A DNA stretch of 64,000 nucleotides from Notospermus geniculatus (GCA_002633025.1 NMRB01000103.1:193161-257160); one strand, 5' to 3'. Numbered from the stretch's first letter, positions 42,030-53,199 are shown. Made by a program: numbers and translations. Notes: generated from the letters alone by a model not told the origin.

Positions 42030-42413
42030 ACCATGTCATAAGATGAAAAAAACACAATATGCACATTCCATCCATGCCAACTTGTCTGGATACCAGTTAT
42101 CCTGGTAAGCAACCCATTTCCTGACGCCAACGCCGTCTGTGGCACCACTCAGTTTTGCTGCCATGGTCTCCATCTCAGTTGACTTCTCTGTTTTCTTCTG
42201 TTTCTTTGTCGATGGCTCCTGCACTTCAGCCTCTAGAACTGAAGTCATTTCAGAACCAAAGACGCACCAGGGGCCATGAAGCCTTCGCCACTTTGCATTC
42301 ACGCAAATCTTTCGTAAGGCAGTCATCATGGTCATTGAACAATATGGCACGTGCAGCCAAACAATAGCCAAAGTTGCGAAGGATTCATAAATACGGTCCC
42401 AGTTCAACGTCAT
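42030..42413 (-). CDS. Hypothetical protein fragment
   Basis: A 125-codon frame contains 'GPWCVFGSEMTSVLEAEVQE', a basic patch (STKKQKKTEKSTE) and 'VGVRKWVAYQDNWYP'. The last part is like a small SH3/Tudor-type strand pair (GxWVxVxYxxxWYPG) seen in some transposon proteins. That is inference. Minus-strand pieces upstream to 42790 have stops. Confidence 0.3.
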
Positions 42414-42785
42414 GTAAACTATTTTCTTGGGAAAGTTTACAGGATCCTGGAACAGTTCCTGAATCGTGGGGAGAGCGTTTCCCTGTAGGCATCCTCTGTT
42501 GAATAATTGCCTCCAGTTGTGGCTGGTGTCATTCGTCTTTTCAGAGTGGTACTACTGTTAGATTTTCTCTGCCAACATCAGCAATCACTGTGGCACAGCC
42601 TTTCATGCACAGGTGTTTGGCAATGGCTTTCTGCCATTTTACAGTGGCAGTGTTGTCTTCACGGCCAGAAATTTTGCAGCAGGAAAAGTTGATCTAAGCT
42701 TTGCCAACTTCTGAAATGCGGGTCAAAAATCTGTGTTACCTTCATCAACCATTCTTAAATAATCAGGCCAGAGCCATATGTCCTA

Positions 42786-43060
42786 AATATGGCACTCCCC
42801 TGTGATTGGGGTACAGACCCCACACACGACGAAGTTCACATGTTGGCATGATTTCCCTCTGCTGGCTCTGGACCGGCCCCGTCCACATGGTCGACCTGGA
42901 CACCCACCCGGTCGGCGTGGCTGTATTGCTGCAGATGAAGCAGAATCACTGTCTTCATCATCATCTTCCTGTTCAGCAGGTTCCCCGACATCAGCAGGGC
43001 CGAGCTCATCCTGGTGTTGCTGTTCACCATGTTCTTTCGTTCACATGGATCTTTGAAGTA
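42786..43060 (-). CDS. Coding-like stretch with AT-hook-like motif
   Basis: One minus frame gives 'QQHQDELGPADVGEPAEQED' and an acidic run, then 'PGGCPGRPCGRGRSRASRGK' and 'SCQHVNFVVCGV'. The R-G-R-P-like basic cluster after an acidic run suggests a DNA-associated protein. It is broken by stops on both sides. Confidence 0.3.
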
Positions 43061-43202
43061 GTCCTTGCTACATAAAAGGTACACCTGTCCTGGATACTCG
43101 CCAGAATACACTGGATATGAATATTCGAGGCATCAGCACCCAACAGGCTTGACAAAGACTCCAGCACACGCCATCATCTCACAGCATCTGACCACGCGAC
43201 CC

Positions 43203-44289
43203 TCATAAGGACACTCGCGTCCGTGTTCGAAATCGAGCGTGTGCCACCCTCTCTTCGAATCTTTTCCGTTCCCCATCAAATAATTCATGCAACTCATTCA
43301 AAAGTACACCGAAACCTTCGTGGGACTTGCGTCTTTCCCAAACTACCTTACGTTCTTCAAAATACTGACAGTGCCACTCTGTTTCTATGTTTTCTATAAC
43401 AGTAGATTTTAAATCATCGCTGTTTGCAATCATCTGACATGCTCGTGGTCACGTGGTCACGTCTTCTTTGCATCCTTTCAAATAATACCTGGATTTCGTG
43501 AGATGTCAAGGCCTTCGGAAGACCTTTTTTTAGGTCTCGCTTCTTCTTAGTAGACGATGAATCTGCCTTGGGGGTATTTGAGGATGTCCCTCCAGGATGG
43601 AGATGAGATAGTTGGCGATGGGTAAAGCATTGGCAGTTTGGGATTAGGACTTGTGGGTGTAAATGATGTTGGTTCGGAGGTGGTCCTAGCTGTCTTCTTT
43701 TCCTCTGGAGCCTCTTGTGAGTGCAGATATGAAATAGAGGGGAGGTGGTTGTGGCTGTCAATGTGACCCTGTGATTGTCCCTTTAATCTTCTGGCTTCAT
43801 ATGGATATGCCGAGACATCTCCTTCTCCTTTTTATTCTGTACGCCCTTGTTTATCAAGGTACATTGTAACACTTAGCCAGGACACGCAAGTCAAAGATGT
43901 CGAATGGAAATCCCCATTCTCATACTGTGGTCAGATGGGCTGGTGACTGACTTATAACTATAATGCCCCTCGCCATTGGCCTCATGCCAGCAAACCTTTG
44001 TTGCCGTTAGGCTTGTCTGTTCCCTGTTGCTCTCCTTAATAGCGTCATCTGTCCAGGAATCGATGAAATGGCTGATGGGAAGAAGTTGTGAATCCAGGAG
44101 TTCGTATGAAAGTCGTGTACTTTCAGTTGGCGGGGGTTCATCATTCTGTGGCTGTTGTCGCTCTTCGGGCTTGGGAAGGTCACCTTGTAGCTGCCGTTGC
44201 TTCTTCGCAAGAATAGGGTCTTCTTCTGCAGGACGTTTAATTGTCAGTTGATAGTCGGTCTTGTGGCGAAAACGACGAGCTGGTAGCAA
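43203..44289 (-). CDS. Hypothetical protein in pieces
   Basis: 44289-43891 encodes 'IKRPAEEDPILAKKQRQLQG' and a Pro/Gln-rich part with 'LLPISHFIDSWTDDAI'. 43761-43414 encodes 'STKKKRDLKKGLPKALTSHE' and 'IQVLFERMQRRRDHVT'. 43433-43203 encodes 'NIETEWHCQYFEERKVVWER' and 'GVLLNELHELFDGERKRFE'. The pieces are consecutive on one strand. No family recognised, and whether the breaks are introns or decay is unclear. Confidence 0.35.
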
Positions 44290-44299
44290 AGGGACGATG

Positions 44300-45780
44300 T
44301 GGTTGGCTGTCCATATTCTTCCTGCACTGGGCCTTTTGCAGCTCGTCTACATGACGATGATAGGGTGTATAAAAAACGAAGACCCTTCCCTAAGACCCAA
44401 GATTTAAGACCCCTTAAAGTGTAAAAAACTAAGGCCAAGGCAAAATTTTGAGCATGGGTTTATATAAATTCTAAATAAATATACAAAATTAATATAACAT
44501 AAACATGGCCTATATGGATATTGTATAGAATCCACGTAAAAATTAAATTCGTGGGGTCAAATCTATAAATCTATTGGTGGGGTCAAATATATAAATTCGT
44601 GGGGTCAAATCTATATGAACTGTCTCTATATAGTTCTCATATAGGATATTATGGCGGTATTTCAGACCTCATTAGGCCTTCATTCGTTTCTAATCCGGTA
44701 GATTTCTGTAGGGGAAAATATTCAGTATTTTCTGTTGAAGGGTGGGGTATGGTTTATTTGGGAGTGCAATAGACAACTTTTCCCCCCAAGAAGTGTGCTG
44801 AAAGGTTTCACGCACAATAAAGTAAATGAATCACAAGTACTTCCATTTCAAAATTTGTAATTATTATTAAAATTTAAAAATGTACACTGCTTCATGAAAG
44901 ATATTTACATGCAAGAGAAACCCATGAATAACTAACTAGTGCTACTCTTCCCGATGTCGTCCCATCTGCTTTCGCTACCGGTACCTGAAATAGAAGAATG
45001 AAAATGTTTATAAAGGTAATTTGGTGGAAGTTCTGAATCATCAGTATATTGATGAAAGTAATTCTCCTGTACAACGGTCATCATGTGTCAGTTCTTGGGT
45101 ACAATGATAAAGTCAGTGTCCTGAACTTCAAAGTCAATTTTTCGGCGTCTTGCAAAAAATCTCAAAGGCCACCCACCCTAGTGCGACTCAGGGTAGTCCC
45201 CTGAACACATTACCAGGGGGGTGGGTTTTTACAGCAGCTGGTCCCCCATTTTCGCCAAAAATGGGGTTTTGTCCCCTGGGTACACGGGTGTGAAGGTCGT
45301 CTGCCAACTCTCGGTGAATGACCTCGTCATCTTGAAGTTCATATGTAAAGCACTGACAACTTTGGCCCGCCTCCGACGTGCGGCCCATCGTGCTGCGTAT
45401 CATCAGTGAAGATACCAATTACTTGAATGAGCTTGTGCTGGCGTAGAGCTTCACTTATTATACATGTAGGCCCAGATGCCACCTCTCTCGGCATTCTACA
45501 CTCTTAGCAAAAAAGGTTCCAAGAGGGACTCTAAGGAACTTTAAGGTGTTAAAACCATGTAGAGAAATTAGTGGGTAAAGAGATAACGGAACACACTTGG
45601 GTCATGTGCCTCTCGCTCATCCCCTTCAGCACAATTATGCCAGTCCACCAAGCCTTTTTATTATTATCTCCAGTCCATTGCGTGGCTGATTCACACCAGT
45701 AATGGCAGTTAATACTGTAATTCACTCATTAAGTAGAAAAAAAAAATGTCTCTATCTTCTTTTCTGCCATAGCGGGAAAC
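44300..45780. other. No recognised gene; short repeats
   Basis: GGGGTCAAATCTATAAAT-type words recur three times at 44552-44615. CCCCATTTTCGCCAAAAATGGGG (45245) is a short hairpin. Minus frames at 44892-45074 and 45188-45418 have no motif. Confidence 0.4.
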
Positions 45781-45788
45781 GTTAACTT

Positions 45789-46350
45789 CTACTGCATTGG
45801 GCTTTTTTGTTTCTGGCGACAATAATGCCACTGGTACAGAGACAGCTCTAACAGTCTAAGAATGATAATGTTTTGTTGATACAACACCTGGCGTGCCTTT
45901 ACAAGTAAATGGGGTTCCTTCTTCTTCCACATGTAACAGAAGTAGGGGTAGCTTATCATGTACTCATTAGGTGCCACTCCATATCTTTGCTGCATTGTCC
46001 TGCGATACATGTTATATACTCCTCTTGGTATTCCCTGCAAGAAAGTCAATCTTTGACTGGCTGGATGGCATCGTTAACCTCCTGGCGTATTTGTGATATG
46101 CTATCTTCTAAGGTACGTATCGCTCCAAGGTTTCCAGCACTTTTTAGCTTGCTCTCACAGGTAACCGATTCCTGCTGCATCATCCCTACCCCCTGTAGTC
46201 CTAGATTCAAAAGTGACATGCAACGTTCAGCAGGGTTCTTCCAGCCGTGCTTGGGTGGAGTTTGTACACTGCAGTACGGTATTCATCCAAGTCTCTGTGC
46301 AAGAAATAGGCTATGTTGGCCAATTTGTTCCGCATATGACGGACTACCGT
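45789..46350 (-). pseudogene. Conserved unnamed protein (NPAERCMSLLNLGLQ family)
   Basis: The minus strand near 46345-46070 gives 'LANIAYFLHRDLDEY' and, in another frame, 'HGWKNPAERCMSLLNLGLQG' and 'LEDSISQIRQEVNDAIQPVK'. This matches a multiplied invertebrate protein with the motif NPvERxMSxLNLGLQ. After another shift there is 'GVAPNEYMISYPYFCYMWKK'. Function unknown. The multi-copy nature suggests a mobile-element origin, by inference. Confidence 0.45.
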
Positions 46351-46374
46351 CATGGTAGTGACACTCATCTGGCT

Positions 46375-46690
46375 TCACTGGAGAGCGTATTCTGCCAAGT
46401 GACGAAGACAAGACGATGCCTCGAAAGCATTAATTCTTTGATGCCTGCAAACACAGTTAAGTTCGGCGATAGAAATTCCCATCATATCCTCTGGTATGTC
46501 TACATTGAATGATGCCCCACAAATCAACCTGGACATTTTGATTCGGACCTTTTTGTTTACATGTCCTTCGAGTTTGTTGTTGTAATTCCAAAGTTTCAAC
46601 GTTATGTTCAGGTTGCTGTCATCAATATCTATGACCGTGACTTCCTGGCGTGTCCATTTCTGTGTTTTCACGAGGGGTGATACCGGTAGC
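46375..46690 (-). CDS. OB-fold-like exon
   Basis: A strong acceptor (A/T-run then TTTCAG) at 46690 opens the frame, which encodes 'WTRQEVTVIDIDDSNLNITL' and 'KLWNYNNKLEGHVNKKVRIK', then 'VDIPEDMMGISIAELNCVC', to a stop near 46372. The strand pattern (VTVxDxxxxxxxLxLW) resembles an OB-fold of the RPA type. A possible upstream exon is at 46926-46755, with donor GC/GTGAGT. Confidence 0.4.
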
Positions 46691-46754
46691 TGAAATAAAA
46701 AAAAAATTCATGTGATATTGAATATCAGTGCAAAATTGTAAAATATTTTACTCA

Positions 46755-46926
46755 CGCCATGACAGCTTGCATGACCGTATGATAGGTACCCCACTTCGGT
46801 ACCAAAATACATCATCAGTTTTATGAATAAGGGCCCTGCTACTCTTCTATCTCTGTCTGATCTTTTCTTCCTCACTTGGAACCACAGGAAGATTAAGTTC
46901 ATGGCGAGTTGTCGAGGGACAAACAT
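46755..46926 (-). CDS. Candidate exon upstream of the OB-like exon
   Basis: Encodes 'QLAMNLIFLWFQVRKKRSDR' and 'LMMYFGTEVGYLSYGHASCH', followed by GTGAGTAAA. The intron to the next acceptor would be only about 60 bp. Not recognised. Confidence 0.25.
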
Positions 46927-47500
46927 TTGCTCACCGACTGCGTCTCTACTTCGTTGTGTACTTGGTCTTCTTGTTAGCTGTCACAGTGAACGACTTCTTT
47001 GGCTTGTAGTTCCTGTTCTTCTTGAACTGTTACGGGCCTTAAAAGGCGGCTTTTGCTGAGGTTAGGTAACTGCCATAAGCTGTCGTACACAGGCTGAGGG
47101 ATGACCGACTTTCTGACGAGCTGTGATGGTAACTTGGACGTTTTAGCAAGTTTTTAGCGATGCCAGCAGAATCGGAAATGTCCTTAACCGACTTTACCAC
47201 CATCACCAAAAAGCCATTCTCTGCTTATAGAACAAACTTGTTTTAGGCTCAGGCAGATCAGCCTTGAGATGACTGTCTTGAAGAGATGACTGTCATCTCT
47301 TCATGTTTTACACGAAAACCCCCCAAAGATACTGGTCAACAATTTCGCCAAGTCATACAGTTTTGGTTGAATGTGCTGCGTTGTTACCGTCTTGGTATTA
47401 GAAATCTGATCCAAAAGTAGCAACACAGGCACTTATGATTTCAGCAAACTCTCTGTTGCTTCTGCATCGCCAAATCAACACCCCGAGTATATTTCCTCAT
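46927..47500. other. No recognised gene
   Basis: No supported frame. 'AGATGACTGTC' is repeated near 47268-47295. Confidence 0.3.
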
Positions 47501-47506
47501 ATTGTC

Positions 47507-47770
47507 TCAAAGAACAGATTTAACCTTCAGCACTGACATATAAACACAGTTCTTAGAGAAGCGGCAGGTGTCTGCGACCTTTTTCATACTATCTTCATTT
47601 GGCTTAGATCTACGGCCAGCATCTACTAACTTGGCCAAAGCAGGCTGAATGTCATGTCCTTTGGACTCATCAATGTCAAAGAATATTTGCAGATTCTGCA
47701 AGGAAGCATCAAAGTCATCTACCGCAATATCATCATCCACCAAAGGAGTTTCAGATAGAGATTTCACTCT
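47507..47770 (-). CDS. Gag-like fragment, tentative
   Basis: The frame encodes 'VDDDIAVDDFDASLQNLQIF', 'IQPALAKLVDAGRRSKPNED' and 'SMKKVADTCRFSKNCVYMSV'. The pattern acidic region, LAxxVxxxxR, KxxxxxxRxxNC resembles the central gag block of DIRS-like elements, more weakly than 60718-61422. An acceptor-like AG lies near 47770. Confidence 0.3.
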   Translation of the reverse strand, partial: RVKSLSETPLVDDDIAVDDFDASLQNLQIFFDIDESKGHDIQPALAKLVDAGRRSKPNEDSMKKVADTCRFSKNCVYMSVLKVKSVL

Positions 47771-47820
47771 AAAAAAATTCTCGTCGTACTGACAAGCTGG
47801 AACTCGTTCTCAGAATATGC

Positions 47821-48036
47821 TTAAATTGATAGGGTCGATCTTGTCAATTGACAAGTTTTTAACTTGTCATCCTCGGAAAAGAGGCATCTTATCATTGAAA
47901 CAAATGCATAATGGCATGCTCCTGCTTGCTTGATGTTGATCTCTGTCTTCACCATCTTTGTCACATTCATCGACACCATGGAACAATATTTCTGTTTCAG
48001 GAGACAATTATCATCATTCCACTTTAAATTTATCAA
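47821..48036 (-). other. Unrecognised frame
   Basis: 71 codons (KWNDDNCLLKQKYCSMVSMN). It looks protein-like but is unassigned. Confidence 0.2.
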
Positions 48037-48199
48037 TTTTCTATTCCTAACATTACCTGCTGATCCTCTGTTCTTTCATTATCAATTTTATTAATAATTT
48101 TAATGCATATTTTCTACGATCAATAATACCAAATCATGACGTGTTATACCTGCTATTTCTCAGTTTTTTATTCTCTACCAAAATATACCAATAAAAACG

Positions 48200-48664
48200 T
48201 GTCACACCTGCTGGTTCTCTGTTTTGTCGCTCATGAGTACCGGTACCTTCGACTAAGCTGCCATAGTGGTCCACTGATTTCAGCAGGTGGATCTCAAAAT
48301 CAGAAACAATACCCCTGGAAGGACGGTTGATTGTTTCATATATTTTACCTGCCCTGCTTTCCACGACAGCTGCTCTACAACGAATGCCATTGCAAAGTGC
48401 ACGTAAAATGTGGTCAACAAATTCACCAGAGTCACAAACGAGATATTTCTCCAAATTTAATAACAGTTAATCTGATGATTGTCTGGTGACGAATCCTACA
48501 TAATGTTCTGAATGTTTATAAAACTCCCTCCTCAGTCTGACCTCTGGGTAGATGCTAGTTCCATGGTATTCTTCAAAGCACCGTCTGAGTGTAGAATGAA
48601 GTGACCAACCCCTGAATATCTGCATCTTCTCTTGTTTGAGATTATCATGTATTCTTCCAAACTG
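48200..48664 (-). pseudogene. Coding-like stretch, possibly OTU-like
   Basis: From 48664: 'IHDNLKQEKMQIFRGWSLHS', 'RCFEEYHGTSIYPEVRLRRE' and 'FYKHSEHYVGFV'. After a stop at about 48468 comes 'GEFVDHILRALCNGIRCRAA' and 'LLKSVDHYGSLVEG'. The layout (xGxxxxxxxLR, Y, then a segment before a buried strand) is reminiscent of OTU-type peptidases carried by mobile elements, but the catalytic Asp-Gly-Asn-Cys part is not seen. Tentative. Confidence 0.25.
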
Positions 48665-48924
48665 AAATAGTAAAAAAATCAGTGGTGGATAACATAGGAA
48701 CCAATTTCTTTTTCCACATTAGCCAGTTTCTTTTTCCACAGTATTGCCGTACCCGTGCCTGAAGGTTTTTAGTGTCGGTGGGAAAGGGGTCAGCATAGGG
48801 TTAGGGTAAGTGTTAACTCTACTAGGGTCAGGTTAGGGTAATGGTCACGGTACTAAAGCTTGAATAATACAGTATGATTTATATGATCAAGAAAAATTCA
48901 ATGGCCTGGCAGCTAGCTGGGCCC

Positions 48925-49015
48925 ATGGCTAGCACCACAGTAGATGTGGTAGGGCGTGCGGCTATCAACCCGGCCACGACTGTATGGGTATAGGTTCGAA
49001 TCCACGTCATGCCAT
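48925..49015 (+). repeat. tRNA-like sequence (SINE head)
   Basis: ATGGC at the start pairs with GCCAT at the end. GGTAGGGCGTGCGGC precedes a perfect B box GGTTCGAATCC (48992). The anticodon region is expanded. No clear SINE body was recognised downstream. Confidence 0.5.
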
Positions 49016-49179
49016 ATTTTTAACAAATGTTAAAACTCTGTGAATGTGAAGTTCTACACGTATGTAGAGTCCACCCAAAAATTACTTGTACAAGCTGACA
49101 CGCTTACATTGGTCGTCGCTGAGAATGTCCGGGTTTTAAACGCATGCCATTTTGAAAGCTAGCCTCCCGCACAGCCAGC

Positions 49180-49307
49180 ATTGCCTGATACGATCATGAG
49201 TACATCCCGCCAGCAGTTACGAAATGTGCCCTGCTAACGGACGATGAAGACGACGGACGGACGACAGGCACTGCAGCCCGACAAAAGCTCACGGGTGAGC
49301 TAAAAAC
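49180..49307 (-). repeat. AGCTCAC-family head (inverted)
   Basis: Ends in GCTCACGGGTGAGCTAAAAA (49290-49306). Upstream are 'GACGGACGGACGAC' and 'CAGCAGTTACGAAATGTGCC', the reverse of the head seen at 15528. Confidence 0.8.
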
Positions 49308-49899
49308 ACCACTAGAAATGTTGTGGAGAGTGAACTGCAGTTTGAATTTGTGTAGCCAAGGGTTAATTTCAAAATAAACATACAGCAGGAAAAGAAGGCA
49401 AACTAAGTAATTAAAAGTGTCTGGCTAATCAACTCTGCCATAAATTAGCCACAATTCCACATGATAAATGTAGCAAGTCCAAAATGTTAACAGAGAACAC
49501 GTGTTGACCGTCTAACAACAGATTATGCCACCCTCCCACCTACGGAACAGCTATCACGGAACAGCCACACATGTAATGACGTCACGGAGTGCCTCAAGCA
49601 AACCAACTTCTGGTTTTGCATACATTGTATTAGGCTGTGAGTAGTGTGGCTATCAAAATGGCGGCGAACCTCTCACTTCGAGGAATTTTCTCTGTTCCAT
49701 GGTGCATCTAGACCAACTTACTGGAAGAGAGCATACTCGACGGGTAGGGAAAATAATTTCTGGGACATTGTTTGGCATAACAAATGATAGGAATGTGGGA
49801 TGTTGGAAAAATCAAGGCAATTTCATTAGGCCTACCAACAGTTCCCAGGTCACATTTCTCTTACCCCAACTGTACAATGATGCACATGGCTGCACGTAC

Positions 49900-50391
49900 C
49901 TAGGAGGCCGTGGGACGGGATTCATTCACTCGCCGAAAAACGCTTTTATGTCGAGCCACAAAAANTTCCTTGTTTTCGTTAACAAGGGAATCGATACGAC
50001 TGTTAAGACGAATGATTTCGTTATTTAGCCGGTCGTCTGCTGTTTTTGTGTCGAAAATGTCATCGTCTTTGAGACTGCCACCAGAAATTTCTTCTCGACG
50101 CCAAAACTGGTTCGTGAGATAGTGAAGTAGGGAAAAACCCCGCGCTTTCCCGATATCCCCTGTGGTATTTTTGGACTTTGATGGCCTTCTTGCTGCTTTT
50201 ATTGCATGTGAGAGAACAGCATCCTTCGTGTGAGGATAAACATACACGCCACTTGCTGGCAATAATTCCATCATCTGGAAATCAAATATGTACTGTAGTT
50301 GTCCTGGTGAAGTAAGTGAGAGTGAAGTTGTCATCGTAGTTGAACAGGAATGACTCCACGATCTCGCTTGATGGGTCTTCGATGTCTTCAT
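49900..50391 (-). CDS. BEN-like domain protein fragment
   Basis: The frame (ambiguous base at 49965) gives 'FDFQMMELLPASGVYVYPHT', 'KDAVLSHAIKAARRPSK', 'KARGFSLLHYLTNQFWRREE' and 'ISGGSLKDDD', then a coiled-coil-like 'DRLNNEIIRLNSRIDSLVNE'. The order G-V-x-V ... A ... LLxxLxxxFWxxEExxxxSL fits a BEN domain, a DNA-binding fold, with a coiled coil at the C-terminus, the reverse of the usual order. No family score is available, so this is moderate at best. Confidence 0.35.
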   Translation of the reverse strand: MKTSKTHQARSWSHSCSTTMTTSLSLTSPGQLQYIFDFQMMELLPASGVYVYPHTKDAVLSHAIKAARRPSKSKNTTGDIGKARGFSLLHYLTNQFWRREEISGGSLKDDDIFDTKTADDRLNNEIIRLNSRIDSLVNENKEXFVARHKSVFRRVNESRPTAS

Positions 50392-50514
50392 TGGATTCTG
50401 GAGAGTTCTTGATGGCAGAAATGATATCTGTCAAGGTTTGCGAAGTAAATGTGACTCATGTTGAGTTTTAGCATCAATAAATGTACCACTTCCACAGTAA
50501 AGTGTGCTGGTTTT

Positions 50515-51190
50515 TAGGCCGGTTGGCCGCAAGGCCCAGCAGGGCTTATGCTGTGGTTGGGGTCGTTGAGTGGTGGTCTGTCGTGCGTCAGTCCGTACGG
50601 CGGTACGTCCGTAAACTTTTGGCTCGTTAGCGCTTTGGTGGGTGTATATATGGGCCTAAGATCTAGATCGAGTTCGATTTTGACCACGGTTGGATTCCTA
50701 TTTTGGCCTCCAGGGGGCGTTTTGCGAAAAATTTCAAAGGGCTGTATTTTGATAATGGTTTGAACTATCATGTTGAAACTTTGTACACATGTACCTCTAG
50801 GTTACAGCAACCTACAGACAAAATTTTCGCGAAGTCTGATTCTTAACTTTGCCGCTAGGGGGCCAAAACCAAAATCACTAAAAGTACTGTTTCTCCCTTC
50901 CCAAGAGATGGATCTTTGTCAAATTTTTATCATGGGTATATCTAATAGGGATACATAAGATATAGTACATGTACTCGCGTTTTCAATGTGACCTACTTTT
51001 CAAGTTAACGGAGGTCAAAGTTCGCTTGAAATTACGATATTGGCTATTTTTGTAATGGTTTGACCTATTGCTTTGAAACTTTGCACATATGTACATGACC
51101 TCTAGGCTGTAACAACTCAGATGAATTTTCGGCAAAATCTGATTCTTGACTTTGTCTCTAGGGGGCCAAACTGCTTCAAGCCAAGCGGGC
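50515..51190 (+). repeat. Dispersed repeat family 2, second copy
   Basis: GGCCGCAAGGCCCAGCAGGG (50525) to 'GATACATAAGATATAGTAC' matches 15030-15520. The continuation to 'GGGGGCCAAACTGCTTCAAG' adds the tail also seen at 16590. Confidence 0.85.
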
Positions 51191-51449
51191 ACAGTGCCAT
51201 TGGCACTATTTTTGCCATTTTTGCATGTTATGGCAGTGTGCACACTTAGTTTGAGGTGCAGGCAACATGGCTATTTTATTTACATGTAGTTCATTGCATG
51301 CCGAGCACTTATAATGCTTAGTGACTTCGACTGCCACTAGTTCTGCTGTTATTGTAGTTGTTTCCATAGGCACATACTTAGGCAATGGATCGATGGCCTG
51401 TATGTATGAGTTTGGCGTGGTGGACAATTTGACCTTAGTAATCACGACA

Positions 51450-51517
51450 CCTGAGCTCGATTAAGGACAGCATTTGCCAGTCCCGATGGTGTCCTTATTA
51501 GAGAGGCTCCACTGTAC
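51450..51517 (-). repeat. pogo/Tigger-like terminal repeat
   Basis: The minus strand reads CAGTGGAGCCTCTCTAATAA with 'GGACACCATCGGGACTGG', the form of a Tigger-type TIR. The partner end was not located. Confidence 0.45.
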
Positions 51518-51546
51518 ATATTCTATACATTAATTAATTTCCCTTA

Positions 51547-51705
51547 CCAATCATTTATACAGTGAGCTTCATCAACAACTAAACATCTTACTCTTCCTTT
51601 GAAAGGCTTCAGCTGATCCAGCCAACTTCCTGATTTCACTGCCTCTGGACTTAAGTAGAGGACTTCCACTTCTGTCTTACCAGAATTAATTTCCAACAAT
51701 AGAGC
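51547..51705 (-). CDS. RecQ-like helicase exon (DEAH box)
   Basis: The exon has an acceptor TTTTTCAG at 51706 and a donor GTAAGG at 51546. It encodes 'EVEVLYLSPEAVKSGSWLDQ' and 'VRCLVVDEAHCINDW', the motif Ia/II region of RecQ-like helicases (SPE.l ... VvDEAHC...W). It is one isolated, apparently intact exon. The rest of the helicase is not adjacent. RecQ-like genes of this style are multiplied in invertebrate genomes, so a mobile-element link is possible. Confidence 0.7.
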
Positions 51706-51764
51706 TGAAAAAGTTAAAGACGAAGACATTGTACATGCGGAATTATTCAGATGGGGATATTTCC

Positions 51765-51846
51765 TAGTGGTTAAGGCGTGCTGCCCCTTAGTGCTGGCGA
51801 TTGATGCCTCATTCGAGGGTCCGTGGGTTCGAATCTGGTAGGAAGC
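51765..51846 (+). repeat. tRNA-like sequence, class II layout
   Basis: TTCCTAG...TAGGAA ends pair. TAGTGGTTAAGGCGTG (A box) and GGTTCGAATCT (B box) have a long variable arm between them, as in Ser/Leu tRNAs. It may be a tRNA pseudogene or SINE head. Confidence 0.55.
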
Positions 51847-51966
51847 AATGTCTTTCACCTTAGAAACCCCGTTAGCATACAGTTATCAGCCTACATCAGC
51901 CTTTCCAGATAGTACCCATCATATTCTTGAATCCTCTGTTTTTGATGTATATCTCGTATAAGTCTT

Positions 51967-52566
51967 TTGATGTTCTTCGAACGCATTTTTTTGCTACATT
52001 CAGTGTATTTACCATATTTTCCAGTTCTGAACATACCTGTACCTAAACCATTCTCATTGTCATTACTGGCATATTTGGTAAATTCAGTTTCATCTTTCTG
52101 GCTTTCAGCGTTGTATTCATCGTTCCTTTTCTGTCTGTGTCCATCCGTTTCATCATCAAAATCCCTTTCGTTACATCATCAAAATCCCCCTTTCTCTTCT
52201 GTGATCCCTGCTGTTCATGCTGCCGTCATCGTTCCCTTTCTTTCTGTGTCCATTCGTTTCATCATCAAAATTCCTCTTTGTTTTCCCCTTCTGCAACCAA
52301 CACTTGCCTCTCATTGGCTTATTGGCTTATGCAGATACCCATCTCCAAAGATGGAAAGACTTTATCGTCAGCGCCATCAGCTCAGAGCAGAAGAAACTTC
52401 TCCAGTCGCTCATCCAACACAAGTGAGGGTGCTAAGTTTCAAAGCTTCTTCAATCCAGTCGGTCAGGAATTTTCGCAACATCGAAGGACAGTATAAAAGT
52501 GTGTCAAATGTAATTGTAAGCTATGTAAAGGAATACTTATGTACCGGTATTGAATATCGTGAATAA
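51967..52566 (+). other. Long plus-strand frame with internal duplication, doubtful
   Basis: A 199-codon open frame without domain. 'TTTCTGTCTGTGTCCAT' and 'CGTTTCATCATCAAAAT' occur twice (near 52125 and 52235). Another frame has 'LQRWKDFIVSAISSEQKKLL'. I do not regard it as a supported gene. Confidence 0.2.
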
Positions 52567-52569
52567 CAC

Positions 52570-53190
52570 ATTCCACCCTTGTCATCCTCACATGTTTAGT
52601 AAAAGTTTAGTGACCACCATTTAGTTCAGTTATCACTGTACGTCAGTTGACTACTTGAGTAACTTTGGCCTTGTACTGCTAATTATCAATATAATTGTGT
52701 GCAATTGATTGTCAGCTTGAATACTAGTATTGGTTTAAGAGGAAATATAACATCACTCACCTTTGAGACTTCCAAAATCAATTATTTGAGTACAAAAATG
52801 TACTGACCATTTTTTTTTAAATTGCTTGATCGGCCTTGCTGACCTCACTCTTGTAGTCTATAGCTGGGGCCATGGGGAATCTTCTGCTGCTGGAATGCCT
52901 CGTCTAACTATATTGATAGCCTGAAGAGGAAAAAAAGGGATCATGAAACATTTCCGATAGGGTATTTCTGTTTGGGATACAATGAATGGGTACTTTTGAG
53001 GGGAATCAGACAACATTATTGTCTTAGAGCAAAAATAACATTTGAGAAATGATTAATCTAGTCATTAATTCAGGAGATGCACCACTTCAGGTGGCACCAC
53101 CACTGAAACTTGTGGCTTGTGGAGGAACTGAAGGGACCATCAGCTTTGATTTCCTGCCACTTCATTGCTTTTGGTAGTGTTTCAGAAAAT
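52570..53190. other. No recognised gene
   Basis: Nothing supported on either strand. Confidence 0.3.
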
Positions 53191-53199
53191 GCAATGAAA

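Noticed and set aside
51967-52566. 199-codon plus-strand ORF as a gene
   Set aside because: No motif or convincing splice signals, and it contains an internal duplication. Listed only as a doubtful stretch.
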